From Candidatus Lachnoclostridium stercoravium (GTDB lineage Bacteria > Bacillota > Clostridia > Lachnospirales > Lachnospiraceae): a stretch of 64,000 bases of DNA. Position 1 is the stretch's first letter, and every line of letters starts with the position of its first letter. The stretch is taken from assembly GCA_019118365.1 (NCBI GenBank), contig DWZA01000004.1, positions 37,308 through 101,307 of the forward strand, written 5' to 3'. The notes below the pieces were generated by a model. The model was not told the origin of the DNA. It worked only from the letters and a program-made list of their open reading frames with translations, and ran no database searches. Shown piece by piece: positions 16,321-25,940 of the stretch. A program made the translations under genes and the position numbers.

Positions 16321-17379
16321 ATGAAAAAAAGGTCAATAGCAATCGTAGTAGCCGCAGCATTTTGTCTGACTGCCTGTGGGGGAGGAAGCGGTTCTTCCAA
16401 TACCAATTCCGGCGATTCCGGCGGTTCCGGTTCCGATACAGAGAACGCGGCTCCGGCACAAGGTACCTATACGCTGAATATTGGTTCAGCCATGAACCCA
16501 ACCAATCCATCTACAATCGCTCTTCAAAGCTTTAAAGAGGCCGTAGAAGAAAGGACTAACGGAGATCTGGTGGTAAACATTTATACAGATTCCGCCTTAG
16601 GAGGGGAAGCGGATCTGTTAGAGCAGGTGACTTCTGGTACTGTAGAAGGAATGATACAAATGGGAGCCGCCAACTGGGAACCTTATAACTCAGAAGTGAA
16701 CGTAGCTCTTCTTCCATTTCTGTTTACATCCATCGATAGCGCCAGAGCTGCGTGGGCCGGACAATTTGGCCAGGAATTTTGTGAAAAATTGTTGGAGCCT
16801 ACAGGAGTTACTATATTGTCTGTGTGGGAATCGGGATACCGCCATATGACAAACAGCATAAGGCCCATTGTTGAACCGGCGGATGTGGCAGGCATTAAGT
16901 TCAGGACTAATGAGAACAGTATGAAGGTGGCTATGTATGAAGCATTAGGCGGATCAGCGGTTATCATGGCATTTTCCGACGTATATACAGGCCTGCAAAA
17001 TGGAACCATCGACGGCCAGGAAAATCCATTGGCCAATATCTACACCTCGTCCTTTCAGGATGTACAGCAATATCTGTCCCTGACAGGCCATATGTACGAC
17101 GCAGCTCCCTTGGCGGTAAATACAGCCTGGTTCGAAACCCTCCCAGAAGAGTATCAGACCATATTATATGAGGAAGCTGAGAACGCCAGAGCGGTGGATC
17201 TGGAAGAAAACGACGAATCCAGATATTTAACCCTGCTGGAAGAGGCTGGCATGGAAGTAAATGAAGTAAATGCAGAAGCTTTCCAGGAAGCGATGCAGCC
17301 TATATGGGATGAGTTTGCTTCTCAGTATGACGACGGACAGTATTGGATCGATCTGGCAACTTCTTTTAATGAAGAATAA
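16321..17379 (+). CDS. TRAP transporter substrate-binding lipoprotein (DctP family)
   Basis: 352 residues. It has a lipoprotein signal with lipobox LTACG (residues 17-21), a serine/glycine linker, then the DctP fold: LNIGSAMNPTNPSTIALQSF, VNIYTDSALGGEADLLEQV, and the ligand-contacting GIKFRTNENSMKVAMYEALG with a conserved Arg for carboxylate binding. It ends with GTIDGQENPLANIY, typical of the family. It delivers an organic or sugar acid to the DctQ/DctM permease encoded next. Confidence 0.93.
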   Translation: MKKRSIAIVVAAAFCLTACGGGSGSSNTNSGDSGGSGSDTENAAPAQGTYTLNIGSAMNPTNPSTIALQSFKEAVEERTNGDLVVNIYTDSALGGEADLLEQVTSGTVEGMIQMGAANWEPYNSEVNVALLPFLFTSIDSARAAWAGQFGQEFCEKLLEPTGVTILSVWESGYRHMTNSIRPIVEPADVAGIKFRTNENSMKVAMYEALGGSAVIMAFSDVYTGLQNGTIDGQENPLANIYTSSFQDVQQYLSLTGHMYDAAPLAVNTAWFETLPEEYQTILYEEAENARAVDLEENDESRYLTLLEEAGMEVNEVNAEAFQEAMQPIWDEFASQYDDGQYWIDLATSFNEE

Positions 17380-17390
17380 GGAGGCAGTAC

Positions 17391-17900
17391 ATGATAGTAA
17401 AAATTGCGGATAAGATCAGATTTCTCCTGCGAAGTTTAAGCTGTATTACCATCTGCACCCTGGTCATTGTAACCGGCATGCAGGTTATAAACCGATATGT
17501 GTTCCACAGCTCCTTTACATGGGTTGAAGAGCTGGGCGGTATGGCTATGGTATACATCACCTATTTTGGGGCGGCCATGGCTTCTATCAACAACAGCAAT
17601 ACCAGGATCGACTTTTTTATACACAAGCTTCCGAAGCCTTTAAGCCAGGGATTTGAAATATTGGACGACTGCATATGTATAGTATTCCTTGTAGTTGTGT
17701 CTGGACTTGCGTGGAGGCTGGCGGGAAGCAATATGACTGCATTGTCCGCAGCTATGAAAGTTCCCCTTGCTATCAATTACATCGGTGTTTTACTGGGCTG
17801 CCTTTTGATGATCTGTTTTTACATCATTCATCTGTGGATCGATGTGCAGAAGTTCAGAGGCGTTGACATGAGCAGTATAGAGGAGGAGTTGAATAAATAA
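17391..17900 (+). CDS. TRAP transporter small permease (DctQ family)
   Basis: 169 residues with four membrane helices, the DctQ plan. FVTG-like and YVFHSSFTWVEELGGMAMVY segments match the conserved NRYVF...W.EE motif of the small TRAP subunit. It begins 11 bases after DctP, with GGAGG, and ends overlapping the DctM start by one base. Confidence 0.9.
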   Translation: MIVKIADKIRFLLRSLSCITICTLVIVTGMQVINRYVFHSSFTWVEELGGMAMVYITYFGAAMASINNSNTRIDFFIHKLPKPLSQGFEILDDCICIVFLVVVSGLAWRLAGSNMTALSAAMKVPLAINYIGVLLGCLLMICFYIIHLWIDVQKFRGVDMSSIEEELNK

Positions 17901-19189
17901 TGAATACTGGCTTGCTTATTTTATTTATCACTTTAGCAGTATGCTTATTAATTGGTATTCCTGTAGGTTTTTCCATCGGGATCAGCTGTATGTCCCTTTT
18001 GCTGGTAAATGGCTATCCGCCTCTGGACATTGTGGTCCAGAGAGCTGCCAGCGGCGCCAGGTCCTTCAATATGATGGCTATGCCTATGTTTATATTTGCC
18101 GGTTCGCTGATGGTATACGGCAGTACCCCCAGGCTGATGCGGTTCGCGAATATGCTTCTTCGGAAAATGCCGGGAGGCTTGGGAGCTACAGCGCTGGCAG
18201 CCTGTGGGTTCTTTGGAGCCGTATCTGGCTCAGGAGTTGCCAGCGCGGCAGCCATTGGCAAGATCATAGGGCCGGAAATGTTGGCTCAAGGATATCCCAG
18301 AGGCCTTACCGTAGGATTGATCGCTGCAGGAGGAACCATGGCCTGTATCATTCCTCCCAGCATTGTTATGGTGGTTTACGCTTCAGCTTCCGGAGCAGCT
18401 GTAGGAGACATGTTCCTCAGTGGCTTCTGCCCAGGGATTTTGTGTATCCTGTGTCTGATTGCTTTAAATACATTCTTTGCTATAAAGAGGGGAAATAAAG
18501 AAAAAGTAGAAGAGATCACCTATACCCCGGCTGACAGGATCAAGATCACAGTGGATGCGATCCTTCCCCTTCTTATGCCGATCCTGATCTTAGGCGGCGT
18601 ATTCGCAGGAGTGTGTACAGCCACAGAAGCTTCTGTAGTAGCTGTAGTATACGCTTTTATTCTGGCAGTATTTGTATACCGGGAGCTGACATTCAGAGAG
18701 TTTTACAAGGTGGCGGCAGAGAGTGTGGTAAGTACCGGCTGTATTATGCTGATCATGTCCATGGCAACGCCTTTCGGCTGGATCATGTCCATACAGAACG
18801 TGCCGTCCTTATTCGCAGATTGGCTGCTGTCCGTGACCAGCAGTAAGTTTGTGATCATGTTGTTAATATTCCTCCTGCTCCTTCTGTTAGGCACCTTTAT
18901 GGAGACGGTCTGCATCATTATCCTTGTAACACCGATCCTTCTCCCGATCGCTCAGAGCATTGGGATGGGAACTGTCCATTTCGGCGTAGCTATGCTGATG
19001 GCACTGATGGTAGGATCACTGACTCCGCCGCTGTCAGTAAACCTGTTTACGTCCTGCCGTGTTCTGAATGTAAAATATGAAGAGGCCTTTCCTGATACCC
19101 TGTGGGTAATCCTGACAGTGGCCTTCTGTGCAGCTCTTACCTTTGCGTTCCCAGGGATCACGGAATATATACCTTCTATCTTAAAATAA
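17900..19189 (+). CDS. TRAP transporter large permease (DctM family)
   Basis: 429 residues, about 12 membrane spans, the standard DctM length. It contains GIPVGFSIGISCMSLL early, the conserved MAMPMFIFAGSLM, GFFGAVSGSGVASAAAIG, and CIIPPSIVMVVYA, and ends with the GSLTPPLSVNLF loop. It is the sodium-coupled transport channel. Its start codon shares a base with the DctQ stop (TAATG), implying coupled translation. Confidence 0.93.
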   Translation: MNTGLLILFITLAVCLLIGIPVGFSIGISCMSLLLVNGYPPLDIVVQRAASGARSFNMMAMPMFIFAGSLMVYGSTPRLMRFANMLLRKMPGGLGATALAACGFFGAVSGSGVASAAAIGKIIGPEMLAQGYPRGLTVGLIAAGGTMACIIPPSIVMVVYASASGAAVGDMFLSGFCPGILCILCLIALNTFFAIKRGNKEKVEEITYTPADRIKITVDAILPLLMPILILGGVFAGVCTATEASVVAVVYAFILAVFVYRELTFREFYKVAAESVVSTGCIMLIMSMATPFGWIMSIQNVPSLFADWLLSVTSSKFVIMLLIFLLLLLLGTFMETVCIIILVTPILLPIAQSIGMGTVHFGVAMLMALMVGSLTPPLSVNLFTSCRVLNVKYEEAFPDTLWVILTVAFCAALTFAFPGITEYIPSILK

Positions 19190-19222
19190 TCAGACTTGAA
19201 ATTTGAAGACAGGAGGTATGGA

Positions 19223-19870
19223 ATGGATAAAAGAAACGCAGACAAAAAGTTAGAGTTATTAATAGAAGTAAGCCGCCGTGCCTATGAGAAAGGTTTTACC
19301 AGCGGCAGCGGCGGAAATGTAAGTATAAGAGACGGAGATATATTTTATATATCTTCCACAGGGACGTGTCTGGGAAATTTACATAAGGACAGCTTTACCT
19401 GCATGGATTTAGATGGAAATATTCTCAGCGGACCAAAGCCGTCGAAGGAATTTACCCTTCATATGGAGTGTTATAAAAGAAGACAGGAAGTCCAGTGTAT
19501 TTTCCATCTTCATCCGATCTATACGATTGCGGCTGGATGCAGGGAGGGAATCGATCCCTCCTGCGGACTTCCGGTTTACACGCCGGGATATGCCCTGCGG
19601 GTCAATGCTATCCCTGTGATCCCTTATTTCAGGCCGGGAAGCCAGGAGCTGGCGAAAGAAACTGCGAAGGTTCTGGAAACCTGCGACAGCGCCCTGCTTA
19701 AAAATCATGGGGTCATTGTAGTAGGACAGCAGCCGGAAAGTGTATTCGGCCTTATAGAAGAGATAGAGGAAAACGCTCATATCGCGTTGCTTTTGGGAGA
19801 CAGCGGAAACCCTATGACAGAATCTCAAATCCGGGAAATAAGGGATTGGGGAGGCGCAAATGGGAAATAA
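19223..19870 (+). CDS. class II aldolase/adducin family protein (fuculose-phosphate aldolase-like)
   Basis: 215 residues. It contains the class II aldolase zinc site HLHPIYTIAAG (two histidines near residue 93) and a later His in LLKNHGVIVVG; the early GFTSGSGGNVSIR is the phosphate-binding loop. The family includes L-fuculose-, L-ribulose- and tetronate-type aldolases, epimerases and decarboxylases. The ATG at 19223 has AGGAGG 6 bases before it. It overlaps the kinase gene by 11 bases, so kinase and aldolase probably act on the same substrate after TRAP import. Confidence 0.88.
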   Translation: MDKRNADKKLELLIEVSRRAYEKGFTSGSGGNVSIRDGDIFYISSTGTCLGNLHKDSFTCMDLDGNILSGPKPSKEFTLHMECYKRRQEVQCIFHLHPIYTIAAGCREGIDPSCGLPVYTPGYALRVNAIPVIPYFRPGSQELAKETAKVLETCDSALLKNHGVIVVGQQPESVFGLIEEIEENAHIALLLGDSGNPMTESQIREIRDWGGANGK

Positions 19871-21359
19871 GGATTTGCTTTTAGGAATAGATATAGGAAC
19901 TACAGGAACCAAATGTTCTGTCTATGATTTTACAGGAAATAAAGTGGCTACATCCTATCAGGAATATCCTATGCTCCATCCCTGCGACAACTGGACAGAG
20001 CAGGAACCTGATCAGTGGTGGAAAGCTATAAAGAAAAATCTTCAGGACATTTTTAAAAATCAGGGTATCGACAGCGCCCGGATTGCAGTGATCGGGATCA
20101 GCAGCACCAATGCTGTTCTTTTTGTAGATGAAAATGGCGAGCCGCTCTATAACGCTATCACTCTTCACGACCAGAGGAGCGGCCGTCAGGTTCAATGGCT
20201 GAAAGAAAATATTGGAGAAGAAGAGATACGGGACTGTGCCCGGAACCGTATAGCCAATGGTTCTTTCTCTCTTCCAAATATACGGTGGATGATCGAAAAT
20301 AAGCCGGAAGTGGTAAAAAGAGCTTATAAGCTTCTGGTGCCCTGCGGATATGCGGTGCACAAGCTGACGGGAGAATTTTCCATTAACCGTTCCCGTATGA
20401 GCCTTACTCTTATGTCAAATATAGAGACAGGGGAATGGGAAACTTCCGTTGTAGAAAAAGTAGGGCTGCCCCTCCGCCTTCTGCCTAAGCCTTATAATTC
20501 TACAGATATTGTCGGAGGGGTCACAAAGGAAGCAGCAGAGGCTACAGGCCTTATGCAGGGAACGCCGGTGACAGCGGGCGTGATCGATACTGTAGCGGCA
20601 ACCATAGGGGCGGGAGCTGTAGAGGACGGAGATTTTGCTCTGACTATCGGAAGCAGCGGAAGGATATGCTGTATATCTTCCCAGCCCTTTGATGATCTTA
20701 GGCTTTTAAATATTTACGGCGCTTTTCCAAATCAGTATATTATAGTACAGTCCACCAACAACGCTGGAGTATCATTAAGATGGTTCAGGGATACTTTTGG
20801 AAGAGAAAAGGCGGCGCTGTTAGGTGAGAGCGCCTATGAATGCCTGAACAAAGAAGGCGAAAAAGCTCCTGTAGGAGCCGGAGGAATGATATGGCTTCCC
20901 TATCTGGCAGGAGAACAGAGCCCTATCTGGAATCCAAAGGCAAGAGGAGTATTTTTCAATATCGGCCTGTCGTCAGATTTTGGAGCTTTTGTGAGAGCTG
21001 TAATGGAAGGAGTGGCATTTTCTCAAAAAGACTGCCTGGATATCGTGGTGTCACAGTCTTCGAAGCCTGACATCATTCCTCTGGGAGGCGGAGCGGCCAA
21101 CAGCCCTCTCTGGTGCCAGATATTTGCAGATATCCTGAACGTGCCAGTCAGCAGCCTGCTGTCCAATGAAACAGAGACATTAGGAGATATTATCATTGCG
21201 GCCCAGGCCGCAGGGATCAAAGAGGTTCCGGCAGATCTGGGAAAAACGATGGCCAAAGCCGGGCGAATTTTCCGGCCAGTTCCGGAACATATAGAGATCT
21301 ATAACAGACAGTTTCAAAAATATAAAGATTTATATCAGACGTTAAAGCCCTTATTTTAA
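19860..21359 (+). CDS. FGGY-family carbohydrate kinase
   Basis: 499 residues. The first FGGY domain starts with LLGIDIGTTGTKCSVYDFTG, the ATP phosphate motif, followed by WTEQEPDQWW and ITLHDQRS (substrate contact). The second contains GVIDTVAATIGAGAVEDG, WLPYLAGEQSPIW and IIPLGGGAANSPLWCQIFAD. The family phosphorylates ketoses, gluconate, glycerol and similar polyols. It resembles the gluconate/xylulose kinase branch, but the precise sugar is not clear. With the class II aldolase it would give an import, phosphorylate, cleave route lacking an isomerase, which suggests the imported compound is a ketose or sugar acid. Confidence 0.9.
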   Translation: MGNKDLLLGIDIGTTGTKCSVYDFTGNKVATSYQEYPMLHPCDNWTEQEPDQWWKAIKKNLQDIFKNQGIDSARIAVIGISSTNAVLFVDENGEPLYNAITLHDQRSGRQVQWLKENIGEEEIRDCARNRIANGSFSLPNIRWMIENKPEVVKRAYKLLVPCGYAVHKLTGEFSINRSRMSLTLMSNIETGEWETSVVEKVGLPLRLLPKPYNSTDIVGGVTKEAAEATGLMQGTPVTAGVIDTVAATIGAGAVEDGDFALTIGSSGRICCISSQPFDDLRLLNIYGAFPNQYIIVQSTNNAGVSLRWFRDTFGREKAALLGESAYECLNKEGEKAPVGAGGMIWLPYLAGEQSPIWNPKARGVFFNIGLSSDFGAFVRAVMEGVAFSQKDCLDIVVSQSSKPDIIPLGGGAANSPLWCQIFADILNVPVSSLLSNETETLGDIIIAAQAAGIKEVPADLGKTMAKAGRIFRPVPEHIEIYNRQFQKYKDLYQTLKPLF

Positions 21360-21387
21360 CGCTTGCAACAGAAAAAGATTTTCAAGT

Positions 21388-21502
21388 AAAAGTAGAACAG
21401 CTTATAAAAAGTGATGATTTCTTCTGCTGTTTCGGAGTCAGAACCCCTAAGGCTCCTGCAAACGCAAAAGAAACCATCACTTTTATGGCTCGTTCTGCTT
21501 TT
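21388..21502. repeat. imperfect long palindrome
   Basis: The arm around 21388-21424 (AAAAGTAGAACAGC...AAAAGTGATGATTTC) is largely complementary to 21466-21502 (AAGAAACCATCACTTTTAT...GTTCTGCTTTT), with a 40-base centre. No coding content is convincing. It could be a remnant of a non-autonomous element or a structured RNA end after the TRAP operon. Confidence 0.6.
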
Positions 21503-21543
21503 GACCGAATATCCTTCATAAATGTAATTGCTGCGAATCTCAT

Positions 21544-21617
21544 ATAAGGCAAAGCTGATCTTTCCCGTGTTCCTAGATGGCGAAATCGGAACACAGGAAA
21601 GACCAGCTTTGCCTTAT
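21544..21617. terminator. long hairpin, possible terminator or palindromic element
   Basis: ATAAGGCAAAGCTG and CAGCTTTGCCTTAT pair perfectly, continued inward by ATCTTTCCCGTGTTCC / GGAACACAGGAAAGA with one mismatch, around a 14-base loop. The stem of about 30 pairs is longer than an ordinary terminator. With the palindrome at 21388 it fills the 380-base gap between the FGGY kinase and pth. Confidence 0.6.
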
Positions 21618-21665
21618 CGTTATTCTTATATTACTTTGCGAATTGAAGTTAAAAAAGACTGTGGC

Positions 21666-21694
21666 TTGTTTTGTAAAAATCCATGTGATATACT
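21666..21694 (+). promoter_or_regulatory. promoter of pth-mfd
   Basis: TTGTTT, 17-base spacer, TATACT, 48 bases before the pth start. Confidence 0.6.
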
Positions 21695-21741
21695 AGGAAA
21701 GCCTTAAAACGTGAGTAACCATAAGAATGGAGGAAGGGAAT

Positions 21742-22308
21742 ATGTATCTTATCGCTGGATTAGGGAATCCTGGAAAACAGTATGAGGGCAGCCGCCACAA
21801 CGCAGGTTTTTCTTCTGTAGATATCCTGGCGGACAAGCTGGGGATCTCCATCAACGAGAATAAGCATAAGGGACTCTGTGGGAAGGGGATCATCGGCGGG
21901 GAAAAGGTGATCCTTTTAAAGCCTCAGACCTATATGAATCTAAGTGGAGAAAGCCTGCGGGCAGCTTCTGATTTCTATAAAATAGAGCCGGAGAATATAA
22001 TAGTCATATATGATGATATTGACCTGGCAGTGGGCCATCTGAGAGTAAGGGTCAAAGGGAGCGCCGGAGGCCACAACGGGATCAAAAGTATCATCGCCCA
22101 TTTGGGAACCCAGGAGTTTCCAAGAGTACGTGTAGGCGTTGGAGCTAAGCCGGACCGGATGGATCTGGCGGATTATGTGCTGGGACGATTCTCCCAGATA
22201 GAAAGGCCGGTTATGGAAGAAGCCTTTGAGACTGCCGCCCAGGCGGCTATCGCCATAGTAGAAGAAGGGATCGACAAGGCGATGAACCGGTTTAATGGAA
22301 GGAAATAG
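21742..22308 (+). CDS. pth: peptidyl-tRNA hydrolase
   Basis: 188 residues, standard for bacterial Pth. It releases tRNA from peptidyl-tRNA that drops off the ribosome. Key motifs are YLIAGLGNPGKQYEGSRHNA (catalytic His in the RHN), LLKPQTYMNLSGES (substrate Asn), YDDIDLAVGHLRVR and GSAGGHNGIKSI. The start at 21742 is preferred to the ATG at 21727, which sits on the ribosome binding site GGAGGAAGG. It is followed by mfd, as in many Bacillota. Confidence 0.97.
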   Translation: MYLIAGLGNPGKQYEGSRHNAGFSSVDILADKLGISINENKHKGLCGKGIIGGEKVILLKPQTYMNLSGESLRAASDFYKIEPENIIVIYDDIDLAVGHLRVRVKGSAGGHNGIKSIIAHLGTQEFPRVRVGVGAKPDRMDLADYVLGRFSQIERPVMEEAFETAAQAAIAIVEEGIDKAMNRFNGRK

Positions 22309-22318
22309 TGGAAATACC

Positions 22319-25300
22319 ATGAGTGACGTTTTCGCAAATCCATTGACGGAATTAAAAGAATTTGAGGACTTAAATGAAGATATCCTGAAGGAGAGGGGGC
22401 CTGTGCAGGTAAGCGGCTGCATGGACTCCCAAAGAGTGCATCTTATGTATGAGACGGCCAAAGATGTGCCATGGAAGCTGGTAGTCACTTATGACGAGTC
22501 CAGGGCTAGGGAACTGTACGACGATTTTCGTTATTTTGAGCCAAATACATGGCTGTATCCGGCCAAAGATCTTTTGTTTTACAGCGCGGATATCCACGGA
22601 AATCTGATGGTAAAGCAAAGGCTGCAGGTAATCCGGAACATGCTGGAAAATAACAGGGGTATTGTTGTGACTACTCTGGACGGCCTTATGGATCATTTGA
22701 TGCCTTTGGAGCTTATGCGTTCCCAGGCGGTGACCATCGCCTACGGAGATGAGATGGACCTGGAAGAGTGGTCAGAGCGGCTTACGGCTATGGGATATGA
22801 GCGGCTTCCCCAGGTAGACGGAACGGGACAGTTTTCTATAAGAGGCGGTATTGTGGACATTTTTCCCCTTACAGAAGAACTTCCGGTGCGTATTGAGCTG
22901 TGGGACACAGAGATCGACTCTATCCGAACCTTTGATACAGAGAGCCAGAGGTCAGTAGAACAGCTGGATCAAGTGACGGTTTATCCGGCGGCAGAGTTAA
23001 TTCTGACCAAGGCGCAGATCCAGGAAGGCATTGAAAGGATTGAAAAAGAAGGGAAAAAATATTCCCAGGCTTTAAGAGATCAGATGAAGACAGAAGAAGC
23101 CCACAGACTCCAGGTGACAGTTGGAGAAGTAGTGGAGGGCTTAAAAGAAGGCTGGAAAGTCCGGGGGCTGGATGGATTTATCCAGTATTTTGTAAAAGAC
23201 ACCGTATCGTTTCTGGAATATTTTTCTAAGGAAGACACTGTGATCTTTTTAGACGAACCTGCCCGCCTGAAGGAAAAGGGAGAAAATGTAGAGCTGGAAT
23301 TTCGTGAGAGTATGAGCCACAGGCTGGAAAAAGGATATCTTCTTCCCGGACAGGCGGACGTGCTCTATCCGGCCCAGAAAGTTCTGGCAATGGCTCAGGG
23401 AAAACGGACCGTATATGTGACGGCTCTGGAGCAAAAGCTTTCCGGCATGACTGTAAAGGGAAAATACCATATAGAAGCCAGAAATGTAAGTTCTTATCAT
23501 ACCAGCTTTGAAGTGCTGATCAAAGACCTGAAACGGTGGAAACGGGAAAAATTCCGGGTAATTCTTTTATCCGGTTCCAGAACCAGGGCCAGCAGGCTGG
23601 CTGGAGATTTAAGAGAATATGAATTAAGCGCTTTCTGCACCGACGACGCAGACCGGCAGGTTCAGCCAGGGGAGATACTGGTGACTTATGGAAACCTTCA
23701 CCGAGGATTTGAATACCCTTTGATCAAATTTGTGGTCATTACAGAAGGGGATATGTTCGGGGCGGAGAAGAAAAAGAAGAAGCGGAAAAAGACTTCCTAT
23801 GAAGGCAAAAAGATCCAGAGCTTTTCCGAATTGTCCGTAGGAGATTATGTAGTCCATGAAGATCACGGTCTGGGAATCTACAGAGGCATTGAAAAGATCG
23901 AGCAGGACCATGTGGTGAAGGACTATATTAAAATCGAGTATGGAGACGGAGGCAATCTCTATCTTCCCGCTACCAGGCTGGAGGGGATCCAGAAGTATGC
24001 TGGTTCAGACGCCAAGACTCCCAAGTTAAATAAGCTGGGAGGAGAACAGTGGAAAAAAACAAAAACCAGGGTGAAGGGAGCCGTACGGGAAATTGCCAGA
24101 GATCTGGTGCAGCTTTATGCTGCAAGGCAGCAGACAGACGGTTTCCAGTGTGGGCCTGATACAGTATGGCAGAGGGAATTTGAAGAAATGTTTCCTTATG
24201 AGGAGACGGAAGATCAATTAGAAGCCATTGAATCTGTAAAGGAAGATATGGAAAGCAAAAAAATTATGGACCGTCTGATCTGCGGAGACGTAGGATACGG
24301 AAAAACAGAAGTGGCTCTCCGGGCCGCCTTCAAAGCGGTTCAGGAAAGCCGCCAAGTTGCTTATTTGGTGCCTACCACTATCCTTGCCCAGCAGCATTAC
24401 AATACCTTTGTCCAGAGAATGAAAGACTTCCCTGTGCGGGTGGACCTGATGTCCCGGTTCCGGACGCCGGCCGAGCAGAAAAAGACTTTGGAAGATCTGA
24501 AGAAAGGTCTGGTAGATGTGGTGATCGGTACCCACAGGATCCTTTCCAAAGACGTGCAGTTTAAGAACCTGGGGCTTTTGATCATTGACGAGGAGCAGAG
24601 GTTTGGAGTGGCGGATAAAGAGAAGATCAAAAAGATCAGGGAAAATGTAGACGTCCTTACCCTGACGGCCACCCCTATCCCCCGGACTCTTCATATGAGC
24701 CTTATTGGTATCCGGGATATGAGCGTTTTGGAAGAACCTCCTGTAGACCGAGTTCCTATCCAGACTTACGTGATGGAATACAATGATGAGATGGTGCGGG
24801 AGGCTATCCAGCGGGAGCTGGCGCGAGGCGGCCAGGTGTATTATGTATACAATAGAGTAAGCAATATTGATGAAGTGGCAGCTCACGTAGCAAAGCTGGT
24901 TCCCGGCGCCAGCGTAGTCTTTGCTCACGGGCAGATGGGAGAACGGCAGCTGGAAAAGATCATGCTGGCTTTTGTAAATGGGGAGATCGACGTCTTGGTG
25001 TCTACCACTATCATTGAAACAGGCCTTGATATTTCCAATGCCAACACTATGATTATCCATGACGCCGACAGGCTGGGCCTGTCTCAGCTTTACCAGCTGA
25101 GGGGACGGGTGGGCCGTTCCAACCGGACCGCTTACGCTTTCCTTATGTATCGTCGTGACAAGTTGTTAAAAGAAGAAGCGGAGAAGCGCCTTCAGGCGAT
25201 CCGTGACTTTACAGAATTAGGATCGGGCATCAAGATCGCTATGAGAGACTTGGAGATCCGGGGAGCCGGCAATATCCTTGGGGCAGAGCAGCACGGCCAT

Positions 25301-25855
25301 ATGGAAGCCGTAGGATATGACCTTTACTGTAAGCTGCTGAACCAGGCTGTCCAGGCCTTAAAAGGGGAAAAACCAGAGGAAGAAGAATACGAAACTGTAG
25401 TGGACTGCGACATCGACGCTTATATTCCTGGATTTTATATTAAAAATGAATATCAGAAGCTGGACATCTATAAGAGGATCTCGGTGATCGAAGATGATGA
25501 AGAATATATGGATATGCAGGACGAACTGATGGACCGTTTTGGAGACATACCAAAGCCGGTTGAAAATCTCTTGAAGGTAGCTGCCCTAAAAGCGATGGCC
25601 CATAAAGCCTATGTGACGGAAGTTTCCATCAACAAGCAGGAGGCAAGGCTGACCATGTTCCAGCGGGCGAAGCTGGACGTGGCGAAGATACCGGAGATCG
25701 TAGCAGAGTACAAAGGAGATCTGAAATTCCAGGCAGGCCAGGAAGCACCCTATTTTCTTTACAGAGATCAAAGAAACAAAAACAAAGACTGTATGGCCAT
25801 GATGGAAAAGACAAAAGAACTTTTGAAAAAACTGGATGATATCGTAGAGAAATAA
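22319..25855 (+). CDS. mfd: transcription-repair coupling factor
   Basis: 1178 residues. It removes RNA polymerase stalled at DNA lesions and recruits UvrA. The order of domains is canonical: UvrB-like module in the first 350 residues (LYPAKDLLFYSADIHG, FSIRGGIVDIFPL), RNA polymerase interaction domain (VGDYVVHEDHGLGIYRGIE), RecG-like helicase with Walker A CGDVGYGKTEVA and DEEQ box IIDEEQRFG, motif ETGLDISNANT, QLRGRVGRSNR, and a C-terminal TRCF domain. An in-frame ATG at 22295 would overlap pth; neither start has a strong binding site, so about eight residues are uncertain. Confidence 0.97.
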   Translation: MSDVFANPLTELKEFEDLNEDILKERGPVQVSGCMDSQRVHLMYETAKDVPWKLVVTYDESRARELYDDFRYFEPNTWLYPAKDLLFYSADIHGNLMVKQRLQVIRNMLENNRGIVVTTLDGLMDHLMPLELMRSQAVTIAYGDEMDLEEWSERLTAMGYERLPQVDGTGQFSIRGGIVDIFPLTEELPVRIELWDTEIDSIRTFDTESQRSVEQLDQVTVYPAAELILTKAQIQEGIERIEKEGKKYSQALRDQMKTEEAHRLQVTVGEVVEGLKEGWKVRGLDGFIQYFVKDTVSFLEYFSKEDTVIFLDEPARLKEKGENVELEFRESMSHRLEKGYLLPGQADVLYPAQKVLAMAQGKRTVYVTALEQKLSGMTVKGKYHIEARNVSSYHTSFEVLIKDLKRWKREKFRVILLSGSRTRASRLAGDLREYELSAFCTDDADRQVQPGEILVTYGNLHRGFEYPLIKFVVITEGDMFGAEKKKKKRKKTSYEGKKIQSFSELSVGDYVVHEDHGLGIYRGIEKIEQDHVVKDYIKIEYGDGGNLYLPATRLEGIQKYAGSDAKTPKLNKLGGEQWKKTKTRVKGAVREIARDLVQLYAARQQTDGFQCGPDTVWQREFEEMFPYEETEDQLEAIESVKEDMESKKIMDRLICGDVGYGKTEVALRAAFKAVQESRQVAYLVPTTILAQQHYNTFVQRMKDFPVRVDLMSRFRTPAEQKKTLEDLKKGLVDVVIGTHRILSKDVQFKNLGLLIIDEEQRFGVADKEKIKKIRENVDVLTLTATPIPRTLHMSLIGIRDMSVLEEPPVDRVPIQTYVMEYNDEMVREAIQRELARGGQVYYVYNRVSNIDEVAAHVAKLVPGASVVFAHGQMGERQLEKIMLAFVNGEIDVLVSTTIIETGLDISNANTMIIHDADRLGLSQLYQLRGRVGRSNRTAYAFLMYRRDKLLKEEAEKRLQAIRDFTELGSGIKIAMRDLEIRGAGNILGAEQHGHMEAVGYDLYCKLLNQAVQALKGEKPEEEEYETVVDCDIDAYIPGFYIKNEYQKLDIYKRISVIEDDEEYMDMQDELMDRFGDIPKPVENLLKVAALKAMAHKAYVTEVSINKQEARLTMFQRAKLDVAKIPEIVAEYKGDLKFQAGQEAPYFLYRDQRNKNKDCMAMMEKTKELLKKLDDIVEK

Positions 25856-25863
25856 TGCAGACA

Positions 25864-25891
25864 AAGGCCGGACAGATAACTGTCCGGCCTT
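25864..25891. terminator. intrinsic terminator between convergent genes
   Basis: AAGGCCGGACAG, loop ATAA, CTGTCCGGCCTT: a perfect 12-base stem between mfd and the oppositely oriented ABC exporter genes. The T-run is short. Confidence 0.8.
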
Positions 25892-25940
25892 CGCCGTGTT
25901 TTACAGCGCCAGTTCAGCCCTGAGCCAGGGCCGCTGCCGT

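Noticed and set aside
21382..21594. 70-residue minus-strand open frame in the gap before pth
   Set aside because: It runs through two palindromes, has no binding site, and matches no family I recognise.
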